Below the pieces are notes generated by a model. It was not told the origin of the DNA. It searched no databases and saw only the letters and a program-made list of their open reading frames with translations. DNA of 64,000 nt from Aminobacter carboxidus (GTDB taxonomy: Bacteria > Pseudomonadota > Alphaproteobacteria > Rhizobiales > Rhizobiaceae), in assembly GCF_014863355.1 (NCBI RefSeq), contig NZ_JACZEP010000003.1:124001-188000 (forward strand), in the 5' to 3' direction. The number at the start of each line of letters is the position of its first letter. The first letter of the stretch is position 1. The position numbers were made by a program, and so were the translations under genes. Below, in pieces: positions 53,510 through 62,203 of the stretch.

Positions 53510-53582
53510 CGCCGCCGCGTGTTCACGCCTGTCCGATATCCGATCATGCCCGCCATGGGTTCAGTGCAGAAAGGTAACTGAG

Positions 53583-54035
53583 ATGCTTCGAATTGAAAGC
53601 GTACTGGGGAGCCGCAGGGATCCTGGTTTGCACGAGGCGATCCACCATCTTGAGCATCACCATGCGGTGGAGTTCGTCACCATTGCCGTTGGCGACCTCG
53701 ACCGGCGGCGGCTGATGGCGCGGACCGACAAGGGCGAGGAGGTGGCCATCACCTTGCCACGCGACCAGAAGCTGCATGACGGCGCCGTGCTTGTGCTCGA
53801 CGATCATCGCGCGGTGATCGTGCGCGCCGGCGAGCAGCGCTGGCTGAGGTTCAGTCCGCGCTCGGCCAGCGACGCACTGGAGCTCGGCTATCACGCCGGC
53901 AATCTTCACTGGCGTGTCCGCTTCGACGGCGAGGACCTGCTGGTCGCCCAGGACGGTCCTGCCTCGGCCTATGCCGCGCGCATCGAACCACTGCTTTCGG
54001 GCGGTCGTGTCGAGATGAGCGAGGTGGCGGAATGA
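53583..54035 (+). CDS. ureE: UreE urease accessory protein (nickel chaperone)
   Basis: A 150-residue UreE with N-terminal 'HHLEHHHAVEFVTIAVGDLDRRRLMARTDKGEEV' and C-terminal metal domain 'LGYHAGNLHWRVRF', where both His of the nickel interface region are kept, unlike the orphan copy at 31488. No His-rich tail. It passes nickel to UreG for urease assembly. The stop overlaps the ureF start by 4 bp. Confidence 0.9.
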   Translation: MLRIESVLGSRRDPGLHEAIHHLEHHHAVEFVTIAVGDLDRRRLMARTDKGEEVAITLPRDQKLHDGAVLVLDDHRAVIVRAGEQRWLRFSPRSASDALELGYHAGNLHWRVRFDGEDLLVAQDGPASAYAARIEPLLSGGRVEMSEVAE

Positions 54036-54715
54036 ACCACCCATCGGTGCAACTGCTCGTCGCTTTCCAGCACGCCGACGGACAGTTCCCTTCAGGCGGA
54101 TTTGCCTTCTCGCAAGGGCTCGAGGCGTCGTCTTCACTTGCCGGGAAGCTGGGCGTATTCGAGTTCGCCGGTTTCGTCGATACCCAGATACGTCATCGCT
54201 GGGCCAATGCCGACCGCGTCGCCCTGGTCCGTGCCCACCGGCTTGCCGGAGATCTCGACGCACTTGCCGAACTTGACCGCGAGGTCGAGGCCTCGACCTT
54301 TGTCGAGGGGCTGCGGTCGGGTTCGCGCCGCAACGGCACGGCTCTCCTGACCACACATGGACGCTTGGGAACGAAGGGAGCAGCAGCCTATCGCGCGATG
54401 GTTCGCAATGGCCAGGCCTGCGGTCACCTCGCTGTTGTCCAGGGTCTTGTGTGGCAGGCAGTCGGCCTCGATGAGACGACGGCTGTCGCGATCGGCGGCT
54501 ACCAGATGGTCGCCTCGCTGGCGACAGCTGCTGTGCGGCTCGGCTTGATCGGCGCCATCGACGCGCAGGCTTCGATTGCCCGGGCGCTACCCGAGATCGA
54601 AGCGGCGGCTTGCAGGCCCTTAGCCGACGATGAGGCGCTGCGTTCGTTCACGCCACTTTGCGAGATCGCGGTGGCCATGCACGGCACTTCCGGCCAGCGC
54701 CTGTTTTCGAATTGA
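54032..54715 (+). CDS. ureF: UreF urease accessory protein
   Basis: A 227-residue all-helical accessory protein. The N-terminal 'FQHADGQFPSGGFAFSQGLEA' and the C-terminal 'FTPLCEIAVAMHGTSGQRLFSN' are UreF hallmarks. Together with UreD and UreG it forms the complex that loads nickel and CO2 into apo-urease. It overlaps ureE by 4 bp and lies 15 bp before the urease structural gene. Confidence 0.92.
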   Translation: MNHPSVQLLVAFQHADGQFPSGGFAFSQGLEASSSLAGKLGVFEFAGFVDTQIRHRWANADRVALVRAHRLAGDLDALAELDREVEASTFVEGLRSGSRRNGTALLTTHGRLGTKGAAAYRAMVRNGQACGHLAVVQGLVWQAVGLDETTAVAIGGYQMVASLATAAVRLGLIGAIDAQASIARALPEIEAAACRPLADDEALRSFTPLCEIAVAMHGTSGQRLFSN

Positions 54716-54730
54716 TGAGGAGCACACGCC

Positions 54731-55426
54731 ATGTTGCTGACCCCGACCGAACTTGAACGCCTGACGATCTACACGGCGGCGGAACTTGCGCGCAAACGCC
54801 GGGCCAAAGGTTTGTTGCTCAACTACCCCGAAGCCGTTGCCATCATCTCCGACGAGATACTCGAAGGCGCCAGGGAAGGGCGCTCGGTCGCCGAGATGAT
54901 GTCATTCGGCTCCGCCATTCTCACCCAGGCTGATGTCATGCCAGGGGTGGCGGCGATGCTGCCGATGCTGCAGATCGAGGCTACGTTCCGCGATGGCACC
55001 AAGCTGGTCACCGTGCATGAGCCGTTGCGGCCGGCGGCCGGTGCTGTTGCCGACGATCTTGAACCCGGCGCGATCATCACCGAGGAAGGCGACATCGAGC
55101 TCAACGCCGGCCGGCGCAAGCTGACGCTGAAGGTCGTCAATACCGGCGACCGTCCGGTGCAGATCGGCAGCCACTACCATTTCTTCGAGGTCAACAAGGC
55201 GCTCGATTTCGATCGTGCGGCTGCCTTCGGCATGCGCCTCGACATCGCAGCCGGCACCGCCGTGCGCTTCGAGCCGGGGCAGGAGAAGGATGTTCCGCTC
55301 ACCACCTTCGGCGGAGAACAACGGCTCTCTGGCCTCAATGGGCTGTCGAACGGTGTGGCCGACGATGCGGCGGTGAAGGCCGCTGCCCTTGAAAACGCCC
55401 GCGCCCGCGGCTTCCGCGGCGCCTGA
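54731..55426 (+). CDS. ureAB: Urease gamma-beta fusion subunit
   Basis: A 231-residue fusion: the gamma part at residues 1-100 ('[21 protein letters not shown]', '[21 protein letters not shown]') and the beta part from about 112 ('[46 protein letters not shown]'). In most bacteria these are two genes (ureA and ureB), while fused forms are known, for example in Helicobacter and some rhizobial second ureases. GAGGAGC precedes the ATG. Partner of UreC in the trimeric enzyme. Confidence 0.93.
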   Translation: MLLTPTELERLTIYTAAELARKRRAKGLLLNYPEAVAIISDEILEGAREGRSVAEMMSFGSAILTQADVMPGVAAMLPMLQIEATFRDGTKLVTVHEPLRPAAGAVADDLEPGAIITEEGDIELNAGRRKLTLKVVNTGDRPVQIGSHYHFFEVNKALDFDRAAAFGMRLDIAAGTAVRFEPGQEKDVPLTTFGGEQRLSGLNGLSNGVADDAAVKAAALENARARGFRGA

Positions 55427-55439
55427 GGGAGGAACGATC

Positions 55440-57152
55440 ATGGCAACCCTTTCACGTCGCGACTATGCCGCAATGTATGGCCCGACCACCGGCGACGGCT
55501 TTCGTCTCGGCGACACCTCGCTGGTCGCCGTCGTCGAAAAGGACTTCGCTGTTTATGGCGACGAATGCCTGCATGGCGGCGGCAAGACGCTGCGCGATGG
55601 CGCGGGCCTTGCCGCCGGCGTCACAAGTGCGGAGGGCGCGCTCGACTTCCTGCTTTGCAATGTGACGGTGATCGATGCCGTCGTCGGCATCGTCAAGGGC
55701 GATCTCGGCATCAGGGACGGCAAGATTGTCGGCATCGGCAAGGCCGGCAACCCGGCCATCATGGACGGTGTCGACCCGCGGCTCATCGTCTCGGCGGCAA
55801 CCACGGTGCGCGATTGCGAGGGCCTGATCGCCACGGCCGGCGCGCTCGACGTGCACGTGCACTTCGACAGCGCGCAACTGTGCGACCATGCCATTGCCTC
55901 TGGTATCACCACGATGCTTGGCGGCTCGCTCGGGCCGATCACAGTTGGCATCGACTGCGGCGGTCCGTTCAATGTCGGCAAGATGCTGCAGGCAGCCGAA
56001 CATTGGCCGATCAACTTCGGTTTTCTCGGTCGTGGCAATTCTCATAAGCCGGCGTCGCTTGTCGAACAGATCGAAACCGGGTGCCTTGGCCTCAAGCTGC
56101 ATGAGGACTGGGGTACGATGCCGGCCTCTATCGATACCTGCCTGACAGTGGCCGACCAGCTCGACTTCCCGGTCCAGATCCACACCGATACGCTGAACGA
56201 ATCCGGCTTCCTCGAGGATACGCTCGCCGCCATCAACGGCCGCACCATTCACATGTACCATACCGAAGGTGCCGGCGGCGGCCATGCCCCCGACATTATC
56301 AGCGTCGCCGGCGTGCCGTGGTGCCTGCCATCGTCGACAAATCCGACCAATCCCTACACCATCAACACGTTTGACGAACATCTCGACATGACGATGGTGT
56401 GCCACCACCTCAACCCGGCGATCCCTGAGGACGTCGCCTTCGCTGAAAGCCGCATCCGCGCCCAGACCATCGCCGCCGAGGATATCCTGCACGACATCGG
56501 CGCGATCTCCATGCTCGGCTCCGACAGCCAGGGCATGGGTCGTATCAACGAGGTGATCTGTCGTACCTGGCAACTCGCCGACAAGATGAAGAAGCAGCGC
56601 GGCCGCCTGCCCGAGGAGGCGACGCGCTTCGGCGACAATGAGCGCATCAAGCGCTACGTTGCCAAATACACCATCAATGCCGCCCGCACTTTCGGCATCG
56701 CCGAGCATGTCGGTTCGCTCGAGGACGGCAAAATGGCCGACATCGTGATCTGGCGGCCGGCCTTCTTCGGCATCAAGCCGGAACTGGTGATCAAGGGGGG
56801 CTTCATCGCCTGGGGCGCCATGGGCGACAGCGCTGCCTCGCTAATGACCTGCGAACCGCTGCTGTTGCGCCCGCAATGGGGTGCCTTCGGCCGCGCCAAG
56901 CAGGCGCTTTCGGCATGCTTCGTCAATCCGTTGGCGATCGAGCGCGGCCTCGCTTCGACGCTCGATCTCAAGAAGGCGCTGCTGCCCTCACGGGGCAATC
57001 GCGCCCTGTCCAAGAAGGACATGCTTCACAACGATGCCTGCCCCAACATCCGTGTCGATCCGCAGACCTTCGATGTCTTTGTCGACGGCGAACTGGCAAC
57101 CTGCGAGCCGGCTCACGAACTGCCACTGACCCAACGCTACATGCTGAGGTGA
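55440..57152 (+). CDS. ureC: Urease alpha (catalytic) subunit
   Basis: A 570-residue alpha subunit with all expected active-site residues: H139 and H141 ('DVHVHF'), carbamylated K219 and H221 ('LKLHEDWG'), H248 ('IHTDTLNE'), H274 ('[13 protein letters not shown]'), flap C321-H322 ('MVCHHLNP') and D362 ('GSDSQGMGR'). The stretch after HxH ('[21 protein letters not shown]') differs from the common IHWICPQ type, so this is a divergent lineage of urease. GGAGGAAC lies before the ATG 55440. It hydrolyses urea to ammonia and carbamate. Confidence 0.95.
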   Translation: MATLSRRDYAAMYGPTTGDGFRLGDTSLVAVVEKDFAVYGDECLHGGGKTLRDGAGLAAGVTSAEGALDFLLCNVTVIDAVVGIVKGDLGIRDGKIVGIGKAGNPAIMDGVDPRLIVSAATTVRDCEGLIATAGALDVHVHFDSAQLCDHAIASGITTMLGGSLGPITVGIDCGGPFNVGKMLQAAEHWPINFGFLGRGNSHKPASLVEQIETGCLGLKLHEDWGTMPASIDTCLTVADQLDFPVQIHTDTLNESGFLEDTLAAINGRTIHMYHTEGAGGGHAPDIISVAGVPWCLPSSTNPTNPYTINTFDEHLDMTMVCHHLNPAIPEDVAFAESRIRAQTIAAEDILHDIGAISMLGSDSQGMGRINEVICRTWQLADKMKKQRGRLPEEATRFGDNERIKRYVAKYTINAARTFGIAEHVGSLEDGKMADIVIWRPAFFGIKPELVIKGGFIAWGAMGDSAASLMTCEPLLLRPQWGAFGRAKQALSACFVNPLAIERGLASTLDLKKALLPSRGNRALSKKDMLHNDACPNIRVDPQTFDVFVDGELATCEPAHELPLTQRYMLR

Positions 57153-57156
57153 CATC

Positions 57157-57804
57157 ATGGATACCAGGACGTCTTTACATTCGCCGTCACCGTCGCGCGT
57201 CGGGGCTGCCCGCATCGGCATCGGCGGTCCCGTCGGCTCCGGCAAGACCGCGTTGATCGAACGGTTGATCCCGGCTTTCGCCGCGCGTGGCGTGTCGCTG
57301 GCGATCGTTACCAACGATCTGGTGACGGCTGAAGATGCCGAGCGTATCCGCCGTTCGGGCCTGATCGACCCCGCACGCGTGGCCGCTGTCGAGGCCGGCG
57401 CCTGCCCGCACACGGTCATCCGCGAGGATCCGACGCTCAACATCGCCGCCGCCGATGACCTGGAAGCTCTGTTTCCGGATGTCGAGTTGATCCTGATCGA
57501 AAGTGGTGGCGACAACCTCGCCTCGACCTTCTCGCTCGACCTCGTCGACTGGTGGATGTTCGTCATCGACGTCGCCGGTGGCGACGACATCCCGCGCAAG
57601 AACGGTCCCGGCGTGCTCAAATGCGATCTGCTGGTCGTCAACAAAACCGATCTCGCGCCTTATGTCGGCGTCGACATTGCGGCGATGGCCGCGCAGTCCG
57701 CGACCGCGCGGGCAGGCCGGCCGATGGCGCTCACCAATTGCCGCAGCAATGACGGGATAGACGCCATCGCCGATCGGATTGTTGCCGACGTGTTGTTCAG
57801 ATGA
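57157..57804 (+). CDS. ureG: UreG urease accessory GTPase
   Basis: A 215-residue SIMIBI GTPase: P-loop '[15 protein letters not shown]', '[42 protein letters not shown]' with the nickel-binding CPH motif, '[14 protein letters not shown]' and the G4 motif '[12 protein letters not shown]'. It powers nickel insertion. It overlaps ureD by 4 bp. Confidence 0.95.
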   Translation: MDTRTSLHSPSPSRVGAARIGIGGPVGSGKTALIERLIPAFAARGVSLAIVTNDLVTAEDAERIRRSGLIDPARVAAVEAGACPHTVIREDPTLNIAAADDLEALFPDVELILIESGGDNLASTFSLDLVDWWMFVIDVAGGDDIPRKNGPGVLKCDLLVVNKTDLAPYVGVDIAAMAAQSATARAGRPMALTNCRSNDGIDAIADRIVADVLFR

Positions 57805-58676
57805 CGAGCCATTGGCCTCAAGCGCGTGTCGCTCATGCCCTGCAGCCGCCCCAATCCGCGGCGCGCAGCGGCCGCTTCGAGCTTGCGCTGTCCCGTCACG
57901 GCGCGCGTACGCATATCGGTCGCCAATACGTCTCCTATCCGTTCCACATGACGCGGCCGTTTGCGCTCGATGCTGCCATCCCTTCGCTGCTCACGGTCTA
58001 CCAGCAGTCTTCCTCCGGCGGCCTGTACCGCGATGACAGGCTTTTGAGCCGCTTTGACGTTGGGGCGGGCGCCAGTGGTCATGTCACCACTCAGGCTGCG
58101 ACGGTCGTTCACGACTGCCACGGTCAGCCGGCTCACCAGGCGACGGAGATCGTCTTGGAGGACGGTTCATTCCTCGCGTTGACGCCCGACCCGCTGGTGC
58201 TGTTTCCCGGTGCCGCCTGTTCGAGTGTCACCCGGGCAACGCTGGCGCCTGGCGCGGTGTTGCTGTTGTCCGACGCCTTCGCGTTGCATGATCCGGAGGG
58301 CCGGGGGCGTCCGTTCGACCGACTGGAGGCGAAGGTTGACATTCGCGACGCCGACGGGCGGCTGCTCGTCCGCGACAATCTTGATGTCTGCGGCTTGCAA
58401 CTCGCAGGGACGGCATCGCCCATCGGCGAATGGAAGGTCGCATCCAACTTCATGCTCTTAGGTGCGCCCGACCGGCTCCCCACTCCCGATGAGCTTGCCG
58501 CTCTCGGTCGGCAGGAACGCCAGATTGCGGGCATCACCGCGCTGCCCAACGGAGCTGGCTGGGGCGTGCGCTGCCTGGCTGCCGATGCGATCGCGGCACG
58601 CGGCATCGCCGAATGCCTGTTCGTGCTCGCCGTAGCAGCAGCCTTCGGCCAGCGACCCGTACCGCGGCGCAAATGA
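57801..58676 (+). CDS. ureD: UreD (UreH) urease accessory protein
   Basis: A 291-residue accessory protein. Recognisable parts are '[29 protein letters not shown]', '[42 protein letters not shown]' and the late '[14 protein letters not shown]'-like end. UreD is the scaffold that binds apo-urease first. Being last in the order E-F-AB-C-G-D is unusual compared with the common D-A-B-C-E-F-G order. Confidence 0.9.
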   Translation: MTSHWPQARVAHALQPPQSAARSGRFELALSRHGARTHIGRQYVSYPFHMTRPFALDAAIPSLLTVYQQSSSGGLYRDDRLLSRFDVGAGASGHVTTQAATVVHDCHGQPAHQATEIVLEDGSFLALTPDPLVLFPGAACSSVTRATLAPGAVLLLSDAFALHDPEGRGRPFDRLEAKVDIRDADGRLLVRDNLDVCGLQLAGTASPIGEWKVASNFMLLGAPDRLPTPDELAALGRQERQIAGITALPNGAGWGVRCLAADAIAARGIAECLFVLAVAAAFGQRPVPRRK

Positions 58677-58718
58677 CGACCCGATATCAGACCAATCGTC
58701 GATGAAAGGAAGCAGACC

Positions 58719-59321
58719 ATGAACACCAGGTTTCTCGTAAAGACAGCAGCGCTGACCGCCTTCGCACTGGCACCTGGCCTCGCCAGCGCTCACACCGGCC
58801 TCGGCCATGCCGAAGGCTTCGCCCACGGCTTTACCCATCCGCTCGGCGGACTCGACCATGTGCTCGCCATGGTGATGGTCGGCCTGTTCGCGTCCCAGCT
58901 TGGTGGGCGGGCGCGCTGGCTGGTGCCGGCAAGTTTTGTATTGGTGATGGTGCTTGGCGGCATGCTTGGCCTTGCCGGTATTGCCATTCCCTTCGTCGAG
59001 CTCGGCATCGGACTGTCCATCGTCGTCCTTGGCGGTGTCGTTGCACTCAACCTTCAAGCTGGAGTGGCGGCCGCCATGGCGCTGGTCGGCTTCTTTGCCG
59101 TCTTTCATGGCTATGCCCATGGTGCGGAGATGCCGGAGAGTGCCAGTGGTCTGGTCTATGGCCTGGGTTTTGTGCTGGCGACTGCAGCGCTGCACGCGGC
59201 CGGTCTTGGCTGTGGCTTGCTGCTCGATGGAAAGGAAAGCGCGAAAGGGGCGCTCTTTGTTCGTTCGCTCGGCGCGGTTGCAGCCATTGCCGGCGTCGGA
59301 GTGGTGAGCGGCCTCGTCTGA
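58719..59321 (+). CDS. hupE: HupE/UreJ-family nickel permease
   Basis: A 200-residue membrane protein with a signal-like N-terminus ('TAFALAPGLASAHTG'), then five to six membrane segments. The nickel motif 'HPLGGLDHVLAMVMVGLFA' (HxxxxDH) is intact, and a second metal segment 'FFAVFHGYAHGAEMP' is present. It probably imports nickel for urease. The start ATG has AGGAAG upstream, 42 bp after ureD. Confidence 0.9.
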   Translation: MNTRFLVKTAALTAFALAPGLASAHTGLGHAEGFAHGFTHPLGGLDHVLAMVMVGLFASQLGGRARWLVPASFVLVMVLGGMLGLAGIAIPFVELGIGLSIVVLGGVVALNLQAGVAAAMALVGFFAVFHGYAHGAEMPESASGLVYGLGFVLATAALHAAGLGCGLLLDGKESAKGALFVRSLGAVAAIAGVGVVSGLV

Positions 59322-59379
59322 GAGGCCGTCTGCTGCGGCGCGAGCCTGGCGGCACGCAATGCTCAACGGAGGTGCCACG

Positions 59380-60093
59380 ATGAATGCTTCAATCCCCCTA
59401 CACCAAGCTCGGCCCGTCGGCTTCCCTGAAAAGGGCGGGGCTGGCCTTGGCCGGAAAGCCAGTGCGGTTCCGCTGCAACAGGACCCGCACGCCGTTCGGG
59501 TGCCGGGGGAGAACGAGCTGCAGGCCGCGATAGGCCGGGAGGTACGGGCCTGTCGCAAGCGTCACGGCATGACGGCAACCGAGCTTGCCTGTGCCGCCAA
59601 CATCTCGGTCGGCATGATGTCGAAGATCGAAAACGGTGTCATCTCGGCGTCGCTGACCACGCTGCAAGCCTTGTCACAGGCGCTGGGCGTGCCGATGACC
59701 GCGCTGCTCAGAAGCTTCGAGGAGGAGCGCAGCGCGGTGTTCGTTCGGGCTGGAACCGGGGTCGAGGTGGAACGGCGCGGCACACGCGCCGGTCATCATT
59801 ACAATCTGCTCGGCTACATCGGCTCCGCATCCAGCGCAGTGTCCGTCGAGCCTTACCTCATCACGCTTACCAGTCACACCGACACATTCCCGCTGTTCCA
59901 GCACGCGGGAATGGAGTTCCTTTATCTGCTTGAAGGCGAGATCACCTATCGCCACGGCTCGACGCTCTATCACATGGCCCCAGGTGACAGCCTCTTCTTC
60001 GAAGCCGACACGCCGCATGGCCCCGAGCAGCTGTCAAAGCTGCCGGTCCGGTTCCTGTCGATCATCTCCTATCCGCAGGGCGGAGAGGAGTGA
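59380..60093 (+). CDS. XRE-family regulator with C-terminal cupin domain
   Basis: A 237-residue regulator: a disordered N-terminus (~50 residues), helix-turn-helix at about 51-110 ('CRKRHGMTATELACAANISVGMMSKIENGVISASLTTLQALSQALG'), and a cupin ligand domain at about 155-232 ('MEFLYLLEGEITYRHGSTLYHMAPGDSLFFEADTPHGPEQL'). ATG 59380 has GGAGGT 5 bp upstream; an ATG 21 bp before is less likely. Its position behind urease/HupE and convergent to the sulfoacetaldehyde genes leaves its target open. Confidence 0.85.
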   Translation: MNASIPLHQARPVGFPEKGGAGLGRKASAVPLQQDPHAVRVPGENELQAAIGREVRACRKRHGMTATELACAANISVGMMSKIENGVISASLTTLQALSQALGVPMTALLRSFEEERSAVFVRAGTGVEVERRGTRAGHHYNLLGYIGSASSAVSVEPYLITLTSHTDTFPLFQHAGMEFLYLLEGEITYRHGSTLYHMAPGDSLFFEADTPHGPEQLSKLPVRFLSIISYPQGGEE

Positions 60094-60097
60094 CGCC

Positions 60098-61096
60098 TTA
60101 TCGCGCTTGTGCCTGTACCACCGTCACCGCGATCATGTGAAAGGCGTCCTCTGCGGTGCAGCCGCGAGAGAGGTCGTTGGCCGGCTTAGCGAGGCCTTGC
60201 AGGATCGGGCCGATGGCATCTGCCCCACCGATGCGCTGGGCGATCTTGTAGCCGATGTTGGCGGCGTCAAGATTGGGGAAGACAAAGACATTGGCTTCGC
60301 CGTGCAAGGCCGAGTTGGGCGCCTTGGAGGCGCTGACGGCCTCGACGAAGGCGGTGTCGAACTGCAGTTCGCCGTCGATGACGAGATCGGGGTCGGCGGC
60401 GTGTGCCAGGCGTGTCGCCTCGACGACCTTCGAGACGCGCTCGTGGGCAGCACTTCCATTGGTCGAAAACGACAGCATCGCCACCTTGGCCGGGGCGCCG
60501 GCCAGGGCTTCGTAGGAGCGGGCGGACATGCGGGCGATATCGGCAAGGCCGGCGGCATCGGGGTCAACCACCAGGCCACAATCAGCGAAGACGAAAGCGC
60601 CCTTCTTGGCGTGATGGGGCTGGCACAGCATCATCAGGAAGAAGCTGGACACCAGGCCTACGCCGGGGGCGCGGCCGATGGTTTGCAACGCTGCCCGCAC
60701 CGTGTCGGCAGTGGTGGCGACGGCGCCGCCGACGGTACCGTCGGCCTCGCCCTCGCGCACCATCATGGCCGCGAAGATGAGCGGCGAGCGTAGCGCTTCG
60801 GCTGCTGCGGCCTCGTCGACGCCTTTGGCTTTGCGGAGGTCGCAATAGGCAGTGGCCAGGCGTCGCGCGAGAGGCGAGGTTTTTGGGTCCTCGATGCGGA
60901 GATCCAGCTGGCTCTCACCGGCATTCGCAAGTTCCCGCTCGATGATACTGCGGGTGCCGACCAGTGTGATCTCGGCGATGCCTTCGCCTTTGGCCCGTAT
61001 CGCGGCCTCGATGATGCGTGGGTCCTCGCCCTCGGGGAGGACGATGCGCCTGGGCGCCTGTTTCGCGGTTGCGATGATGCGTTCCAGCGGTTTCAT
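60098..61096 (-). CDS. pta: Phosphate acetyltransferase
   Basis: A 332-residue Pta of the short class (phosphate acetyl/butyryltransferase family). '[18 protein letters not shown]' is the N-terminus and '[47 protein letters not shown]' lies at the end (paraphrased from the visible '[14 protein letters not shown]' and '[10 protein letters not shown]'). It converts acetyl phosphate, the product of Xsc, into acetyl-CoA. Its start ATG overlaps the exporter stop by 1 bp, so the three genes from 63979 down form one unit. Confidence 0.92.
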   Translation of the reverse strand: [332 protein letters not shown]

Positions 61097-62130
61097 CAGG
61101 CGTGCCCCAGATAGTAGATGCCAGCGAGAATGAAGAGGCCGATGAAGATGGTCTCGGCGACGATCAGGGCGACGGCGTCGCCGCCGACTTCGAGCACGCG
61201 GCGCAGCGATGTCTTCATGCCGACGGCGACGATGCCGGCCAGCAGGGCCCAGCGCGAGGCTTCCATGCCGATCTTCGAGACGGCTTCGGGAACGAGGCCG
61301 AACGAGTTGGCGGCGGCAAGGACGAGGAAGGCGATGACGAAGCCGGGCAGCAGCGGTGGGCGCTTGCCTGTCTCGCCGGCCGGCTGGGGCACATTGCGCG
61401 TGGCAATGGAGAAGATCAGCACGACGGGCGCGAGCATGGTGACGCGGATCAGCTTGACCAGCGTTGCCGTTTCGCCGGCTTCCGGCGACACCGAGAAGCC
61501 GGCGCCGACGACCTGCGCGACGTCATGGATCGTGCCGCCGAAGAAGATGCCGGTGGCGCGCGCGTCGAGCCCCATGGTCTGGGCGATGATCGGATAGGCG
61601 ATCATGGCGAGCGTCGACAGCACCGTCACCGACAGCACGGTGAAGATCAGGTTGCGTTCGGCGAACTCGTTCTTGGGCAGCACCGCGGCGATCGCCATGG
61701 CAGCGGACGCGCCGCAGATGGCGACCGATCCACTGGTCAGCAGTGCCAGCCGCCAGCCGCGACCGAGCAGCTTTGCCGCGATCAGGCCAAAGACGATGGT
61801 CGCGGCAATGGCAGCGACCAGCAGCAGGATGGTGCCGGCGCCGAGCCCGACGAGCAGATCGACGCTGATGCGCATGCCCAGCAGGGCGACGCCGATGCGC
61901 AGCACCTTCTTGGCACAGAAGTCGATGCCGGCGACGCAGCGGCCTTCCTCGGACAGGAAGTGGAAGGCGATGCCGAGCAGCAGCGCCATCAGCATGGCCG
62001 GCGCCCCGTAATGGTCGGACAGGAACTGGGCGGCAATCGCCACCGCACCGGTGACCGCGAGGCCGGGCCAGTAAGTCTGCACCACCGAAGGCAGGCCGTT
62101 GAAGCGTTGTGTTGCGGCGGCGGTGTTCAT
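61096..62130 (-). CDS. YeiH/UPF0324 family putative sulfate exporter (PSE)
   Basis: A 344-residue membrane protein with about 9-10 segments of the PSE family (TC 2.A.98). Landmarks: 'LLLGIAFHFL', 'GVALLGMRISVD', 'SGSVAICGASAAMAIAAVL' and 'IFFGGTIHDVAQVVGAGFSVS'. Family members next to xsc are believed to export sulfite or sulfate released from sulfoacetaldehyde. ATG 62130 is taken (GGGAA upstream); ATG 62148 would add six residues and is nearly as likely. Confidence 0.85.
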   Translation of the reverse strand: MNTAAATQRFNGLPSVVQTYWPGLAVTGAVAIAAQFLSDHYGAPAMLMALLLGIAFHFLSEEGRCVAGIDFCAKKVLRIGVALLGMRISVDLLVGLGAGTILLLVAAIAATIVFGLIAAKLLGRGWRLALLTSGSVAICGASAAMAIAAVLPKNEFAERNLIFTVLSVTVLSTLAMIAYPIIAQTMGLDARATGIFFGGTIHDVAQVVGAGFSVSPEAGETATLVKLIRVTMLAPVVLIFSIATRNVPQPAGETGKRPPLLPGFVIAFLVLAAANSFGLVPEAVSKIGMEASRWALLAGIVAVGMKTSLRRVLEVGGDAVALIVAETIFIGLFILAGIYYLGHA

Positions 62131-62203
62131 CGGTTCATTCCCGGTCATGGTGTGCGGTGTCTCGCCCGCCCGGCGGACCGGGCAGGCGAGGGGTGTCGCG
62201 AGG

